NCBI GenBank assembly: GCA_910587095.1
Contig: CAJUMJ010000001.1
Location: 3,860 to 67,859, forward strand
DNA: 64,000 bases
Direction: 5' to 3'
Source: an uncultured Lachnospiraceae bacterium
Lineage (GTDB): Bacteria; Bacillota; Clostridia; Lachnospirales; Lachnospiraceae
The notes under the pieces were generated by a model that made no database searches, was not told the origin of the DNA, and was given only the letters and a program-made list of their open reading frames with translations. The position numbers were made by a program, and so were the translations under genes. Below are positions 24,283 through 33,227 of this stretch, one piece after another. Each line of letters opens with the position of its first letter. Within the stretch, counting starts at the first letter, position 1.

Positions 24283-25587
24283 TTCATTGTACTCGCCAAG
24301 GGCCGAATCAATCTGGTCAACCGTGCTTCCCAGCGCATCGTCGATATTTGCGCCGTTGCGCACGTCCTCCCACATCGTGGAAAGCGCCGCCGAATACTCG
24401 TTAAACGCAGGCGTCACCGCGCGCACGCAGGCCGTATGTTCCGCCTCATATTTGGCGATCTCCAATACCGGGTTTTTCTTTGTCAGCTCATCGCTGTAGC
24501 GTTCGGCCGCATTCGGTCCCATGCCGCTGATCGGCAGGAAAATATCGTTTCCTTCCCCATAAGTCATATAGTTTACAAATTTCCCGGCTTCCTCCTTGTT
24601 TTTGGAAAAAGCGCTCACACCCAGAGCCCAGTTTCCGCAGCCCGTAGCCACCTCGCTCTCATGTCCCTCAAAGCACGGCTGGTATGTCCATCCGAAATCA
24701 TCCTCCGTCAGATCCGCATCCAGACAGAAGGTGTACGAATCCGCCGTCATCCATTCGAAAATGCATTTTCCCGCGTAGAAATTGTTATATGTTTCCAGAC
24801 CGGAAACACCCCTGGAAAATATGCCTTCCTCCACCAATCCCTGATACCATGTGATGGCTTCCTTCCACTGCGCCGAATCGATAACGCCCTTTACCGTCTT
24901 TCCGTCATCACTTATATTCTTACCACCCATACTGTTTGCAAGCAGATTCATCTGATAGACGGAGCTCACCTGGCCGATTTCGATTCCGTAAAGCCCTTTA
25001 CTCCCGTCCGGGTCAAGCGCCTCCACCGCCTCCCTGGCAATCTTTGTCAGTTCCTCCCAGGTTATTCTGTTTTCTCCGGTATACTGGCTAAAATCCACTT
25101 CAACGCCCGCCTCTTTCAACAGGTTTTTATTGTAGTAGAGCACCGTAGAGCTGTCGCCAAGCGGCGCGGCATAGAACTCCCCGTTCACGGTGCCCTGCTT
25201 GAGAAGCTCCGGTGAAAAGCACTTCTTCTCCTCCTCCGTAAAATAGGTTGTCAAAGGTTCCAGATAACCTCTGCTGACATATGCCGAAGTGTTCGGTCCG
25301 TCCGCCATGATGAGATCATACTCGTCAGACCCCGAACTCAAAACGACCTCCAGCGTGTCCCCGATGTTCTCGTATGCCGTCTGCTCGATCTCGACATGAA
25401 CGCCTGTCTCCTCCTCGTACTTTTTGGCCGCCTCCGCAAACGCCGCATCATAGTGTGTCAGGATTTTCAGGGTCTTTCCTCCCTCCACGCTCTGACCTTC
25501 CTGGCTCTCTTCCTTTCCTCCGCATCCTGTCAGCACAGCCGATGCCAGGCTCATGCCAACCAGCATGGCGATCATCCGTCTCTTCAT
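24280..25587 (-). CDS. ABC solute-binding lipoprotein, family 1
   Basis: 435 residues with ATG behind AAAGGAGGAGAG. The signal peptide ends in lipobox VLTGC; the mature protein is tethered outside the membrane. Family 1 features include LKILTHYDAAFAEAAKKYEE, YDLIMADGPNTSAYVSRGYL, APLGDSSTVLYYNKNLLKEAG, TWEELTKIAREA and ASKFVNYM-like EAGKFVNYM near the end. It delivers ligand to the two permeases downstream. This is the first gene of the operon, under the promoter described here. Ligand unknown; nucleosides or sugars containing ribose are suggested by the hydrolase and kinase genes that follow. Confidence 0.9.
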   Translation of the reverse strand: MKRRMIAMLVGMSLASAVLTGCGGKEESQEGQSVEGGKTLKILTHYDAAFAEAAKKYEEETGVHVEIEQTAYENIGDTLEVVLSSGSDEYDLIMADGPNTSAYVSRGYLEPLTTYFTEEEKKCFSPELLKQGTVNGEFYAAPLGDSSTVLYYNKNLLKEAGVEVDFSQYTGENRITWEELTKIAREAVEALDPDGSKGLYGIEIGQVSSVYQMNLLANSMGGKNISDDGKTVKGVIDSAQWKEAITWYQGLVEEGIFSRGVSGLETYNNFYAGKCIFEWMTADSYTFCLDADLTEDDFGWTYQPCFEGHESEVATGCGNWALGVSAFSKNKEEAGKFVNYMTYGEGNDIFLPISGMGPNAAERYSDELTKKNPVLEIAKYEAEHTACVRAVTPAFNEYSAALSTMWEDVRNGANIDDALGSTVDQIDSALGEYNE

Positions 25588-25654
25588 CTGTCTCTCCTCC
25601 TTTAGAATGGTTCATGTTCCAACATTATCTTCTCACTTTGTGCGTTTTATATGC

Positions 25655-25679
25655 GAAACATGTTTAGTAAATTAGTTTC
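25655..25679. promoter_or_regulatory. possible operator before the ABC-nucleoside operon
   Basis: GAAAC (25655-25659) and GTTTC (25675-25679) form an inverted repeat, with ACTAAAC-type half-sites between. It lies just downstream of the promoter start site, a common operator position for a LacI-type repressor such as the fusion protein in this operon. Assignment is inference. Confidence 0.35.
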
Positions 25680-25688
25680 CTTGTGTAA

Positions 25689-25717
25689 CTTATACCACAC
25701 ATTGACATCCAATGCAA
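25689..25717 (-). promoter_or_regulatory. sigma-A promoter of the ABC-nucleoside operon
   Basis: On the minus strand: TTGCAT (25717-25712), 17 bases, TATAAG (25694-25689). The transcript would begin about 95 bases before the binding-protein start codon. Confidence 0.65.
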
Positions 25718-25730
25718 TCTTTTTTTACAA

Positions 25731-25758
25731 AAAAAAGCGGAACCAGTCCCGCTTTTTT
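25731..25758 (-). terminator. second terminator after the subtilase gene
   Basis: AAAAAAGCGG (25731-25740) pairs with CCGCTTTTTT (25749-25758). Read on the minus strand, the stem is followed by a long T-run. Confidence 0.75.
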
Positions 25759-25780
25759 ATCATTAAAGTATTTGCCCTAC

Positions 25781-25808
25781 AAAAAAGCAGGCATTTTTCC
25801 GCCTGCTT
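25781..25808 (-). terminator. first terminator after the subtilase gene
   Basis: AAGCAGGC (25785-25792) pairs with GCCTGCTT (25801-25808), followed on the minus strand by a T-run (25786-25781). It lies ~50 bases after the subtilase stop codon; a second terminator follows. Confidence 0.8.
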
Positions 25809-25859
25809 CGCATCTCACAGTATATTCGTGACACAGATACAAACGTATCGGCAAAACGC

Positions 25860-27575
25860 TCACAGTCTGGCAAGCGTCTCAAACGTCCCGTTGATGTTGA
25901 TCCGTCCATATCCCCAACGTCTGTCAGGATAGACGATATCGCCGGGGCGGTCCGCGCCCTGTATCAGGTAGCTCTTTGTACCTCTGCTCTCCACCGAGTA
26001 AGCGTTCCCCTCGACCACGGCCCACTCCAGAAACTGCGCCACACATCCGGCGGCCAAAGCCGCGGCCATACTCGCCCCGTCCGTCTTGCCAAGAACAGTC
26101 GGTATTCCGACCCCGGGAGCCGCCAGATCGGGCTTGATACAGCCGCTTCTGCTAAAGCCTCTGCCCGACGACGCATACCACCCGTCCGAGTAGCTGTCAT
26201 AAGCGGAAACCGTAATCACCTGGGAGGCGTTTGCCGGCTCTGTCAAGGTCACATCCGGGCTCGGCTCCAAAAAGGTAACGCTCCGTTCCAGAAAGGCTTC
26301 AATGGGCAGCCACATGTGATACTTCCCCTGGCCCCTCATTCCCCTCGCATCCGCCGTAACCGACACGGTCCAAATGCCCGGCGTCGGATTTATAAACCGC
26401 ATGAAGACAAGTGGATCCCCCGAATCCTTCTCCACCAGCACTATGCCGATCTGAATCCGCGTCCGCTCAAAAATAAATGAAATTTCTTTGTTGACTCCGT
26501 TTCTGAACTCAATGACAGGGGAAACTTCTCCCCCAGGCGAACGGATTAAGACAGCGTAAGCGTCCGGGAGGCTTCCCCATATCTCCGCGCAAAATCCCTT
26601 CATCGGCTCCGATACGCGGATTTCCACGTTGCCCGGGATAACGCTCTCATAGTGGTGCTCTTTGTCTCCTTCATTGCCTCCGCCCACCACAACGGCCCGG
26701 CTTCTGCGCTCCGCCACAATATTCAAATACGTATCCAGGGAGGATGTGCCGTCGTGGCTGCCCATATTGGTGCCAAGCCCGATCACAATCACAACCGGTC
26801 TGCTGAAAGCCACCGCCATACGCTGCAAATACTTGACGCCCTCCATGATATCGTTTTCCTGGAAGGCCTCCGCCTGGTCATCGATGAGATAGTAATCTCT
26901 CAGATAGGTCTTTGCACCCTTCAATTTGACAACCGCAATATCCGCCAAGGGCGCGGCTCCCCGAAATGTCAGCCCCTGATTCAGGACGCTTCCCGCCGCC
27001 GCGGAAGCCATCCTTGTTCCGTGGCCATTAACATCAATGCTTGGCACAATCGACTCCGGCTCCGGAGAGTTAAGCGCCCTGTCGATATCCGCCCGATGGT
27101 ACTCCGTGCCGTATTCAAAACCCACAGGCGGCTCCCCCGTCTGTATGGTCTGATCCCAAATAGAGACTATGCGGGTGCTCCCGTCCTCCCGCCTGAAAAC
27201 ATCCTCCTGATACCTGATCCCTGTATCTATAAAACCTATGATAACGCCGCTCCCTTGAAGCGCAAGCGGCGGACTCTGTACCCGCAGATTCCCCATCGCC
27301 GCAAGCGGCGAGGAGTCAAACACATTCTCCCCTGTCTGCGTCAGTCCGTACAGCTTAGGAATACTTGAATAGCCGTAATATCCCATGGAAATCGGCGCAA
27401 CCTGACTGCGTCTCACACTGGCCACCCCGAACCCCGCATCAATGGCATGATAGCAGTATTCTAAATCCACATCTTCCAAAATCTGCTCAATCGTGTCATA
27501 ATCCGCGATCACATCAATAAAATCTTCCGATAAAATCATTTCCCTGCAGGTCAAGCTTTCTTTCTTCGCGTACAA
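25860..27575 (-). CDS. S8 subtilisin-like protease, Csp type
   Basis: 571 residues. The start is uncertain: TTG at 27575 gives the longest frame, and ATG at 27539 (MILSEDF) is nearer the conserved part. Catalytic aspartate is in IGFIDTGI, histidine in NGHGTRMAS and serine in DGASMAAALAAG, with the oxyanion asparagine in GGGNEGDKEHHY. A large insert between histidine and serine (~residues 250-470) is typical of clostridial Csp proteases, which process spore-germination hydrolases in Clostridium. No signal peptide is present. All triad residues are kept, so it should be active, unlike CspA or CspC pseudoproteases. A TATAAT box at 27587-27592 sits very close to the TTG, favouring the inner start. 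Two terminators follow it. Confidence 0.82.
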   Translation of the reverse strand: MYAKKESLTCREMILSEDFIDVIADYDTIEQILEDVDLEYCYHAIDAGFGVASVRRSQVAPISMGYYGYSSIPKLYGLTQTGENVFDSSPLAAMGNLRVQSPPLALQGSGVIIGFIDTGIRYQEDVFRREDGSTRIVSIWDQTIQTGEPPVGFEYGTEYHRADIDRALNSPEPESIVPSIDVNGHGTRMASAAAGSVLNQGLTFRGAAPLADIAVVKLKGAKTYLRDYYLIDDQAEAFQENDIMEGVKYLQRMAVAFSRPVVIVIGLGTNMGSHDGTSSLDTYLNIVAERRSRAVVVGGGNEGDKEHHYESVIPGNVEIRVSEPMKGFCAEIWGSLPDAYAVLIRSPGGEVSPVIEFRNGVNKEISFIFERTRIQIGIVLVEKDSGDPLVFMRFINPTPGIWTVSVTADARGMRGQGKYHMWLPIEAFLERSVTFLEPSPDVTLTEPANASQVITVSAYDSYSDGWYASSGRGFSRSGCIKPDLAAPGVGIPTVLGKTDGASMAAALAAGCVAQFLEWAVVEGNAYSVESRGTKSYLIQGADRPGDIVYPDRRWGYGRININGTFETLARL

Positions 27576-27701
27576 ATAAGTGCCGTATTATACGCCCTTT
27601 CCACCCAATACGCCTTACCGTATTCTATGCACGGTTCAAAGACCTGACACCTTTTTGGCAAAGACGGGCGTTTCTTCCCCTGCGTCCCGTTTACCGGTCA
27701 G

Positions 27702-29195
27702 CTATACTTCGGGAGAATCCTGCACCACCCTCAATCGATCCGGGTGCTCCGCGCTTCTGCTGCGGATATCGATAATCGGTCCGCCGTTTCCCTCAATATA
27801 CTCTCTGGTGATGGTTACGCGGCCGATATTGTCGTCCTTCGGAACTTCGTACATAATATCTAACATAAACTCTTCGATAATGGCGCGAAGCGCTCTGGCC
27901 CCCGTCTCCTTATCCATGGCTTTATCCGCTATGGCCTCAAGGGCTCCCTCGTCAAACAAAAGCTCCACCTCGTCGAGCTCCAAAAGCTTCTGGTATTGTT
28001 TTAAGATCGCGTTTCTGGGTTCTTTCAAAATCTGCACCATCATCTCCCGGCTTAATCCCTCCAGCGTAAAGATCACCGGAAGGCGGCCGATAAACTCCGG
28101 AATCATGCCGAATTTCCTGATATCCTCCACGGTCACACGGCGCAGGATGTTCTTCTCTTTGTCGTACTTATCCTTAAGCTCAGCGTTGTAGCCGATGGAT
28201 GTCTTTTTATTGAGCCGCTGCTTGATAATCTCGTCCAGATCCGGGAAAGCGCCGCCGCAGATAAACAGGATATTCCTCGTATTCACCGTGGCGAGAGGCA
28301 CCATGGCGTTTTTGGAATTTGCACCCACAGGCACCTCCACCTCCGCTCCCTCCAAAAGCTTTAACATGCCCTGCTGTACGGATTCGCCGCTCACGTCCCT
28401 GGAATTGGTGTTCTTTTTCTTGGCGATCTTGTCAATCTCGTCGATAAAGATAATGCCTCTCTCCGCCCGCTCGACGTCGTTGTCCGCCGCCGCGAGGAGC
28501 TTTGATACGACGCTCTCGATATCGTCGCCGATATAGCCCGCCTCCGTGAGAGACGTAGCGTCCGCAATCGCTAACGGCACGTCCAGAAGCTTCGCCAGCG
28601 TCTTTACAAGATAAGTCTTGCCGCAGCCGGTAGGCCCGATCATCAGCATGTTTGACTTCTCAATCTCGATCTCGTCCAAGGTGCCGGTCGCCACCCTCTT
28701 ATAGTGATTGTAAACCGCCACGGACATGACCTTTTTGGCATGTTCCTGGCCCACCACATACTCGTCCAACTTCTGCTTGATCTTGTGGGGAGGCATAATA
28801 TTGCGGATGTCAATCTCCGCGGAAGCTTTCTTCTTTTTCTTCGGCTTCTGCTTGTTCGGGATACCGCCGTCCCCTTTTAAATCCGCCAGATTCACAAAAC
28901 TGATATTGGGAAAACCTCCTTTTCCCGTATTCAGATCGCTCATATTGGTGTTGTTTAAAAGCCCCTGATAGTCAAACTGGCTGACCGTATCCATCGTCCT
29001 GTGCATACAGTCGTCGCAGACGCAGATATTGTTCGGGAGCTTAAACATCTTCCCCGCCTTGCTCTCGGGCCTGCGACAGATAAAGCAGACATCCTCGTAA
29101 TCGCTCCCGGAACCGTCATCCTTTTTACTTCCCGTATCGGAATCCTTCTTCTCAAGCTCCGTCTCTTCGTATTTATCGTCTCTGTGATCGTCCAT
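27702..29195 (-). CDS. clpX: ClpX-like AAA+ unfoldase with altered ClpP loop
   Basis: 497 residues from ATG 29195 behind GGAGGAGAG. An acidic tail (1-35) is followed by a zinc finger (C37, C40, C60, C63), a Lys-rich linker (to ~125), and the AAA+ core: Walker A GPTGCGKT 187-194, pore loop GYIGDDIE, Walker B FIDEID 250-255, and arginine/sensor region EFIGRLPVIF. It unfolds tagged proteins. Typical ClpX is ~410-430 residues; this one has a long acidic N-terminus and extended linker. The ClpP-docking loop is IGY (334-336) instead of IGF, so ClpP binding may be weaker or use another partner. No clpP is adjacent, and the protein may be a second ClpX. Confidence 0.88.
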   Translation of the reverse strand: MDDHRDDKYEETELEKKDSDTGSKKDDGSGSDYEDVCFICRRPESKAGKMFKLPNNICVCDDCMHRTMDTVSQFDYQGLLNNTNMSDLNTGKGGFPNISFVNLADLKGDGGIPNKQKPKKKKKASAEIDIRNIMPPHKIKQKLDEYVVGQEHAKKVMSVAVYNHYKRVATGTLDEIEIEKSNMLMIGPTGCGKTYLVKTLAKLLDVPLAIADATSLTEAGYIGDDIESVVSKLLAAADNDVERAERGIIFIDEIDKIAKKKNTNSRDVSGESVQQGMLKLLEGAEVEVPVGANSKNAMVPLATVNTRNILFICGGAFPDLDEIIKQRLNKKTSIGYNAELKDKYDKEKNILRRVTVEDIRKFGMIPEFIGRLPVIFTLEGLSREMMVQILKEPRNAILKQYQKLLELDEVELLFDEGALEAIADKAMDKETGARALRAIIEEFMLDIMYEVPKDDNIGRVTITREYIEGNGGPIIDIRSRSAEHPDRLRVVQDSPEV

Positions 29196-29299
29196 ACTCT
29201 CCTCCGTCCTGCCCGCCGGCACTGGTCTGCGGGGATATTATTTCATCATTATACCCAAAAGTCATTGATTCATCAAGTGCCTGCTCTGTTGGGCCGTGT

Positions 29300-29350
29300 A
29301 AAAATCCCCGGCAGGCGGGTCCATACGATACCGTCCTGCCGGGGATTTTT
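29300..29350. terminator. bidirectional terminator between htrA and clpX
   Basis: AAAAATCCCCGGCAGG (29300-29315) pairs perfectly with CCTGCCGGGGATTTTT (29335-29350). It ends the HtrA transcript 30 bases after its stop codon, so clpX needs its own promoter. Confidence 0.85.
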
Positions 29351-29379
29351 CTCCGCCATATTCGCTGCATTTCTTTTAC

Positions 29380-30930
29380 TTATTCGTTCACCTTATTGCC
29401 AAGCGTCAACTGTCTGGTTACCTCCTCGTAGCCGGCCACCGTCATGGTCATCACCTTGACGTCCACGGTATCGCCCTTGGCATAAAATTCCAGTTCCTTT
29501 TGCAGCTCCTCCATCGAAGCGATCTTGTCGCCGCCAAACTCCGTGATGATATCTCCCTTCTTCAGCCCCGCCGCCTGCGCTGCCGTGTTTGGATAAACCT
29601 GCGCGATATATACGCCTTCCGGCATACCGTATGCCTGGGAAACCTCCTCGGTCACACTGATTCCCGAAATGCCAAGATATCCTCTTTCCTCCTCGGCTAC
29701 CTTGCTCTTTGTCTCCTTGAGCATCAGCTCCGCAATGATCGGACTTGCAGCCGAGATCGGGATCGCGTAGCCCATGCCCTCCACTGCGCTGCCGCCAATT
29801 TTATTGGAGTTTATGCCGATTACCTCGCCTTTTATATTTAAGAGCGCGCCGCCGGAATTTCCGGGATTGATGGCCGCGTCGGTCTGTATAAAGGTGCCCT
29901 CGACATTGTCTCCGCCGTACCCGTTGCTTGCGGACAGGCTTATGCTTCTGTTGAGCGCGCTGATCACTCCCGTTGTGACGGACTGACCGTATCCGAGGGA
30001 GTTGCCGATGGCGATAGCGGGTTCTCCCACCTCCAGCGCGTCGGAATCGCCCAGCGTAGCCACCTCAATTGCCTCCAGGGTAGAATCCGACAGAGCTGTT
30101 ACCGGCACCGCTATGACCGCCAGATCCATCTTCGCGTCCTGCCCCTTGATGAACGCTTCCGCCTCGCTGCCCTCGTTAAACAGGACGGTCAGCTTGTCGG
30201 TGTCTTCCACCACATGGTAATTGGACACAATCAAAAGCTCCGCATCATTTAGTCCCACGATAATGCCGGAACCGCTGGCATCCGCCTCGCTGCTCATATC
30301 CTGTCCGAAGAAGGACATCGTTTCCGTGTAGTGATTGTTTACCGCCACGATAGACGGCATCACGTTCTTCACAACGTCCGTCACATCGGTGACCACCGTC
30401 GTTAAGGAGTCCGACTGTTTGATCTTTGCTCCATCAAGCCCGAGCGGCTCCTGCGACTGTGTTTCAATCTCAGTCTCAGCCATCGGGGAACCCTCCGTTT
30501 CCTCCGGCGCCGCACTGCCGCGATCCGTCATCCCTGTAACCACCTCCACGGCATACAACCCAAGCCCCGCAAAGAGCCCGAAGAACAATCCGAGGGAAAC
30601 CACCACCAGCGCCTTTTTAAAATAGCCTCCCGGTTTCTTCTCCCTGCGCTTTTTCTCCTTCTTCTGCTCCGGCTGCATGTAGCTGTTCGGATAGCTGTTT
30701 CCGTACTGGTAGCTTCCCGCGCTGCTCTGATAAGCGTTGTGGTTTCCGTAAGAATTTTGCGAGGCGTTCTGCCCGTAAACGCTCTCCGTCTGGTTTGCTG
30801 TATTCCGATAGGATCGGTAATCGATCCCCGACTGCCCGTAATCGCCGCCCTGCCGTGCCCCTGACTGCTCCGAACCCGTAGTGTTCGCACCGTTGTTTGT
30901 AAAATCATTTGGATAATTGTTGTCGTACAT
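29380..30930 (-). CDS. HtrA/DegP-type serine protease with PDZ domain
   Basis: 516 residues from ATG 30930, behind GGAAGGGAG; the frame is open 15 codons further. The first ~100 residues are a low-complexity Asn/Gln/Ser/Tyr-rich cytoplasmic tail ending in a Lys cluster, then one membrane helix (ALVVVSLGLFFGLFAGLGLY). The trypsin-like domain (~175-395) keeps histidine in SNYHVVED, aspartate in KMDLAVIAVP and serine in NPGNSGGAL. The PDZ domain (~415-510) shows GYLGISG, NTAAQAAGLKKGDIITEFGG. It degrades or refolds damaged exported proteins at the outer membrane face. The long Q/N/Y-rich tail is a common but unexplained trait of clostridial HtrA proteins. A family A repeat array precedes it. Confidence 0.92.
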   Translation of the reverse strand: MYDNNYPNDFTNNGANTTGSEQSGARQGGDYGQSGIDYRSYRNTANQTESVYGQNASQNSYGNHNAYQSSAGSYQYGNSYPNSYMQPEQKKEKKRREKKPGGYFKKALVVVSLGLFFGLFAGLGLYAVEVVTGMTDRGSAAPEETEGSPMAETEIETQSQEPLGLDGAKIKQSDSLTTVVTDVTDVVKNVMPSIVAVNNHYTETMSFFGQDMSSEADASGSGIIVGLNDAELLIVSNYHVVEDTDKLTVLFNEGSEAEAFIKGQDAKMDLAVIAVPVTALSDSTLEAIEVATLGDSDALEVGEPAIAIGNSLGYGQSVTTGVISALNRSISLSASNGYGGDNVEGTFIQTDAAINPGNSGGALLNIKGEVIGINSNKIGGSAVEGMGYAIPISAASPIIAELMLKETKSKVAEEERGYLGISGISVTEEVSQAYGMPEGVYIAQVYPNTAAQAAGLKKGDIITEFGGDKIASMEELQKELEFYAKGDTVDVKVMTMTVAGYEEVTRQLTLGNKVNE

Positions 30931-31089
30931 AATCCCGCTCCCTTCCGTAAAAATATCAGGCATCCGCCCTTTCATTTCCCCTCGCTGATTATGTCCTAAG
31001 TATATCTGCCATTTGTGTTTAAATTGTGTTTAAAATATTTAAAATTTGTGTTTCCCGCTCAACCAGAACAGGATCTTCCAAATAAATCT

Positions 31090-31352
31090 TACCCACACAA
31101 AATCCGCGGACGAACAAGTTCGTCCTGGAGAATGCCCGTATTTGGGGCATTCTCCTGTGTGAGACGGTTCTTGGCGTCCCGTCCTATGGCGGGATGTCTT
31201 TAGAAACTCTTCTCACTCTAATCACCATGTCACAGCTCTGCTGTGACTCAAATCCGAGTGAAAAACGCCTGTTTTTGGCGTTTTTCGGCGTGAAACGGTT
31301 TCTTGGCGTCCCGTCCTATGGCGGGACGTCTTTAGAAACTCTTTTCACGCTA
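31090..31352 (-). repeat. modular hairpin repeat, family A, two tandem units
   Basis: Two units lie between glmS and htrA: about 31228-31352 and 31090-31227. The first begins TAGCGTGAAAAGAGTTTCTA, its TAG being the glmS stop codon; the second begins TAGAGTGAGAAGAGTTTCTA. Each has a nested stem (GTGA..TCAC, GTTTCT/AGAAAC, GTCCCG/CGGGAC or close variant), followed by other hairpins: TCACAGC/GCTGTGA, GGAGAATGCC/GGCATTCTCC, GGACGAAC-TT-GTTCGTCC. In the first unit the GGAGAATGCC hairpin is replaced by AAAAACGCC/GGCGTTTTT. The gap 30931-31349 holds only these, plus the probable htrA promoter. Confidence 0.88.
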
Positions 31353-33179
31353 TTCCACTGTCACCGACTTCGCCAGATTCCTCGGCTTATCCACATCGCA
31401 CCCTTTCCCCACGGCCACATAATACCCGAAAAGCTGCAGCGGGATAATGGCAAGCGAATTGGCAAAATAAGGGTTCGTCTCGGGAATATAGATCACGTAG
31501 TCCGCCGCTTTCTCAATCTCCTTGTTCTCCTCGCATGTCACCGCCAGAAGAAACGCCCCTCTCGCTTTCACCTCCACCATATTGCTGATGGTCTTTGCGT
31601 AAAGCGCCGGCTGGGTTGACACGGCAGCCACAAGCGTTCCCTCCTCAATCAGGGAGATCGTGCCATGCTTTAGCTCCCCGGCCGCATAAGCCTCCGAGTG
31701 GATATAGGAAATCTCCTTCAGTTTCAGGGATCCCTCCAGGGAGATGGCGTAATCGATGCCCCGGCCGATAAAGAAAACATCCTTGGCGCCGATATAGCGG
31801 TTGGCAAATCTCTGTATTTTATTTTTATTGTGCAAAAGAAGCTCAATCTGGTCCGGCAGACACCTCAGATCGCCCAAAAGCGACGCGTATGTCATATCGT
31901 CGATTTTCCCACGTACACGTCCCAGTTTGATAGCCAGAAGATAGAGCGCCACAAGCTGGGCGCTGTAAGCCTTTGTGGTGGCAACCGCGATTTCAGGCCC
32001 CGCCCAGGTATACATCACATTGTCCGCCTCCCTGGCGATGGAACTTCCCACCACATTGACGATGCCAAGCACCGGAAATCCTCTCTTCCTGGATTCCCTC
32101 AGCGCCGCCAAAGTGTCCGCCGTCTCGCCGGACTGGCTGATCACAATCACCATCGCGCCCTCCTCGAGAATGGGATCGCGGTAGCGGAACTCCGAGGCAA
32201 GATCCACCTCCACAGGGATGCGCGAAAGCCCCTCGATCGCGTACTTGCCCGTCACGCCCGCGTGATAGGCCGAACCGCAGGCCACGATGTGGATTTTCTT
32301 CACCGCGCGCAGCTCCTCGTCGCTCATATTGAGCTCTTCAATGACGATATCGTTGTCCTTGATGCGTGGCATGATCGTGTCCGTCACGGTCTTTGGCTGC
32401 TCGTACATCTCCTTTAACATAAAGTGCTCATAGCCCGCTTTCTCGGCCGCGCTGGCATCCCAATCGATAAAGACAGGCTCCTTCGTCGTCTCTTCCTCGT
32501 CCACCGAGTAAAAATGCATGTGATCCGCCCGCAGACGCACCACCTCCTGATTGTCCACATAATACACCTTTCTGGTATATTTCAGTATCGCCGGCACATC
32601 CGAAGCGATGAAACATCCGTCCTCGTTCTGTCCCACGATCAGGGGCGAATCCTTTCTGGCCGCAAAGATCTGGTCGGGGCAGTCCGCAAAGAGAATACCG
32701 AGCGCGTAAGAACCCTCCACGCGATGCAGCACCTTCGTGACAGCCTCCAACGGATTGCCCTTGTAATAATAGTCCAGAAGATGCGCCACAACCTCCGTGT
32801 CTGTCTCCGACACGAATTTATAGCCTCTCTCCGTGAGCATCCTGCGAAGCTGCAAATAGTTTTCGATAATTCCGTTATGTACCACGGTAATCGTCTCCGC
32901 CTCATTAAAATGGGGATGCGCATTGCTGCTGCTCGGCACCCCGTGAGTGGCCCAGCGCGTATGCCCGATGCCGCAGATTCCCTGCATCGTTTCGCCGCCA
33001 TGGGTCAGATTCTCCAAAACCTTTAGTCTTCCCACCGATTTCGTGATGTTGATTTTTCCGTCTCCGTCGTAGACAGCCATGCCCGCCGAGTCATATCCCC
33101 GGTACTCCAGTTTGGACAAACCGTCCAAAATAATGGGCGCCGCCTGCTTTGTTCCGATATATCCTACAATCCCGCACAT
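31350..33179 (-). CDS. glmS: glutamine-fructose-6-phosphate aminotransferase
   Basis: 609 residues, the standard length. The start MCGIVGYIG has AGGAGGT upstream, and Cys2 is the glutaminase nucleophile. The N-terminal domain has CGIGHTRWATHG, SNAHPH and GNEN-equivalent HNGIIENY. The two SIS isomerase domains have SQSGETADTLAALRE, TKAYSAQL, EGSLKLKEISYIHSEAY and AGELKHG. It makes glucosamine-6-phosphate, the first step of UDP-GlcNAc synthesis, and so feeds peptidoglycan and the surface polymer genes that follow. Only 48 bases lie between this gene and the preceding glycosyltransferase gene, so there is no room for a glmS ribozyme. It is probably co-transcribed with the GT gene. Confidence 0.97.
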   Translation of the reverse strand: MCGIVGYIGTKQAAPIILDGLSKLEYRGYDSAGMAVYDGDGKINITKSVGRLKVLENLTHGGETMQGICGIGHTRWATHGVPSSSNAHPHFNEAETITVVHNGIIENYLQLRRMLTERGYKFVSETDTEVVAHLLDYYYKGNPLEAVTKVLHRVEGSYALGILFADCPDQIFAARKDSPLIVGQNEDGCFIASDVPAILKYTRKVYYVDNQEVVRLRADHMHFYSVDEEETTKEPVFIDWDASAAEKAGYEHFMLKEMYEQPKTVTDTIMPRIKDNDIVIEELNMSDEELRAVKKIHIVACGSAYHAGVTGKYAIEGLSRIPVEVDLASEFRYRDPILEEGAMVIVISQSGETADTLAALRESRKRGFPVLGIVNVVGSSIAREADNVMYTWAGPEIAVATTKAYSAQLVALYLLAIKLGRVRGKIDDMTYASLLGDLRCLPDQIELLLHNKNKIQRFANRYIGAKDVFFIGRGIDYAISLEGSLKLKEISYIHSEAYAAGELKHGTISLIEEGTLVAAVSTQPALYAKTISNMVEVKARGAFLLAVTCEENKEIEKAADYVIYIPETNPYFANSLAIIPLQLFGYYVAVGKGCDVDKPRNLAKSVTVE

Positions 33180-33227
33180 TTAGCCTTACCTCCTGATATT
33201 CATTCAGAGAATGTCTCTTTCGCCGCG

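Noticed and set aside
31090..31352. Simple rho-independent terminators of glmS
   Set aside because: The hairpins have no T-tracts and recur as whole modules elsewhere, so they are better described as a repeat family.
33180..33227. glmS ribozyme
   Set aside because: Only 48 bases separate glmS from the upstream gene, too short for the ribozyme.
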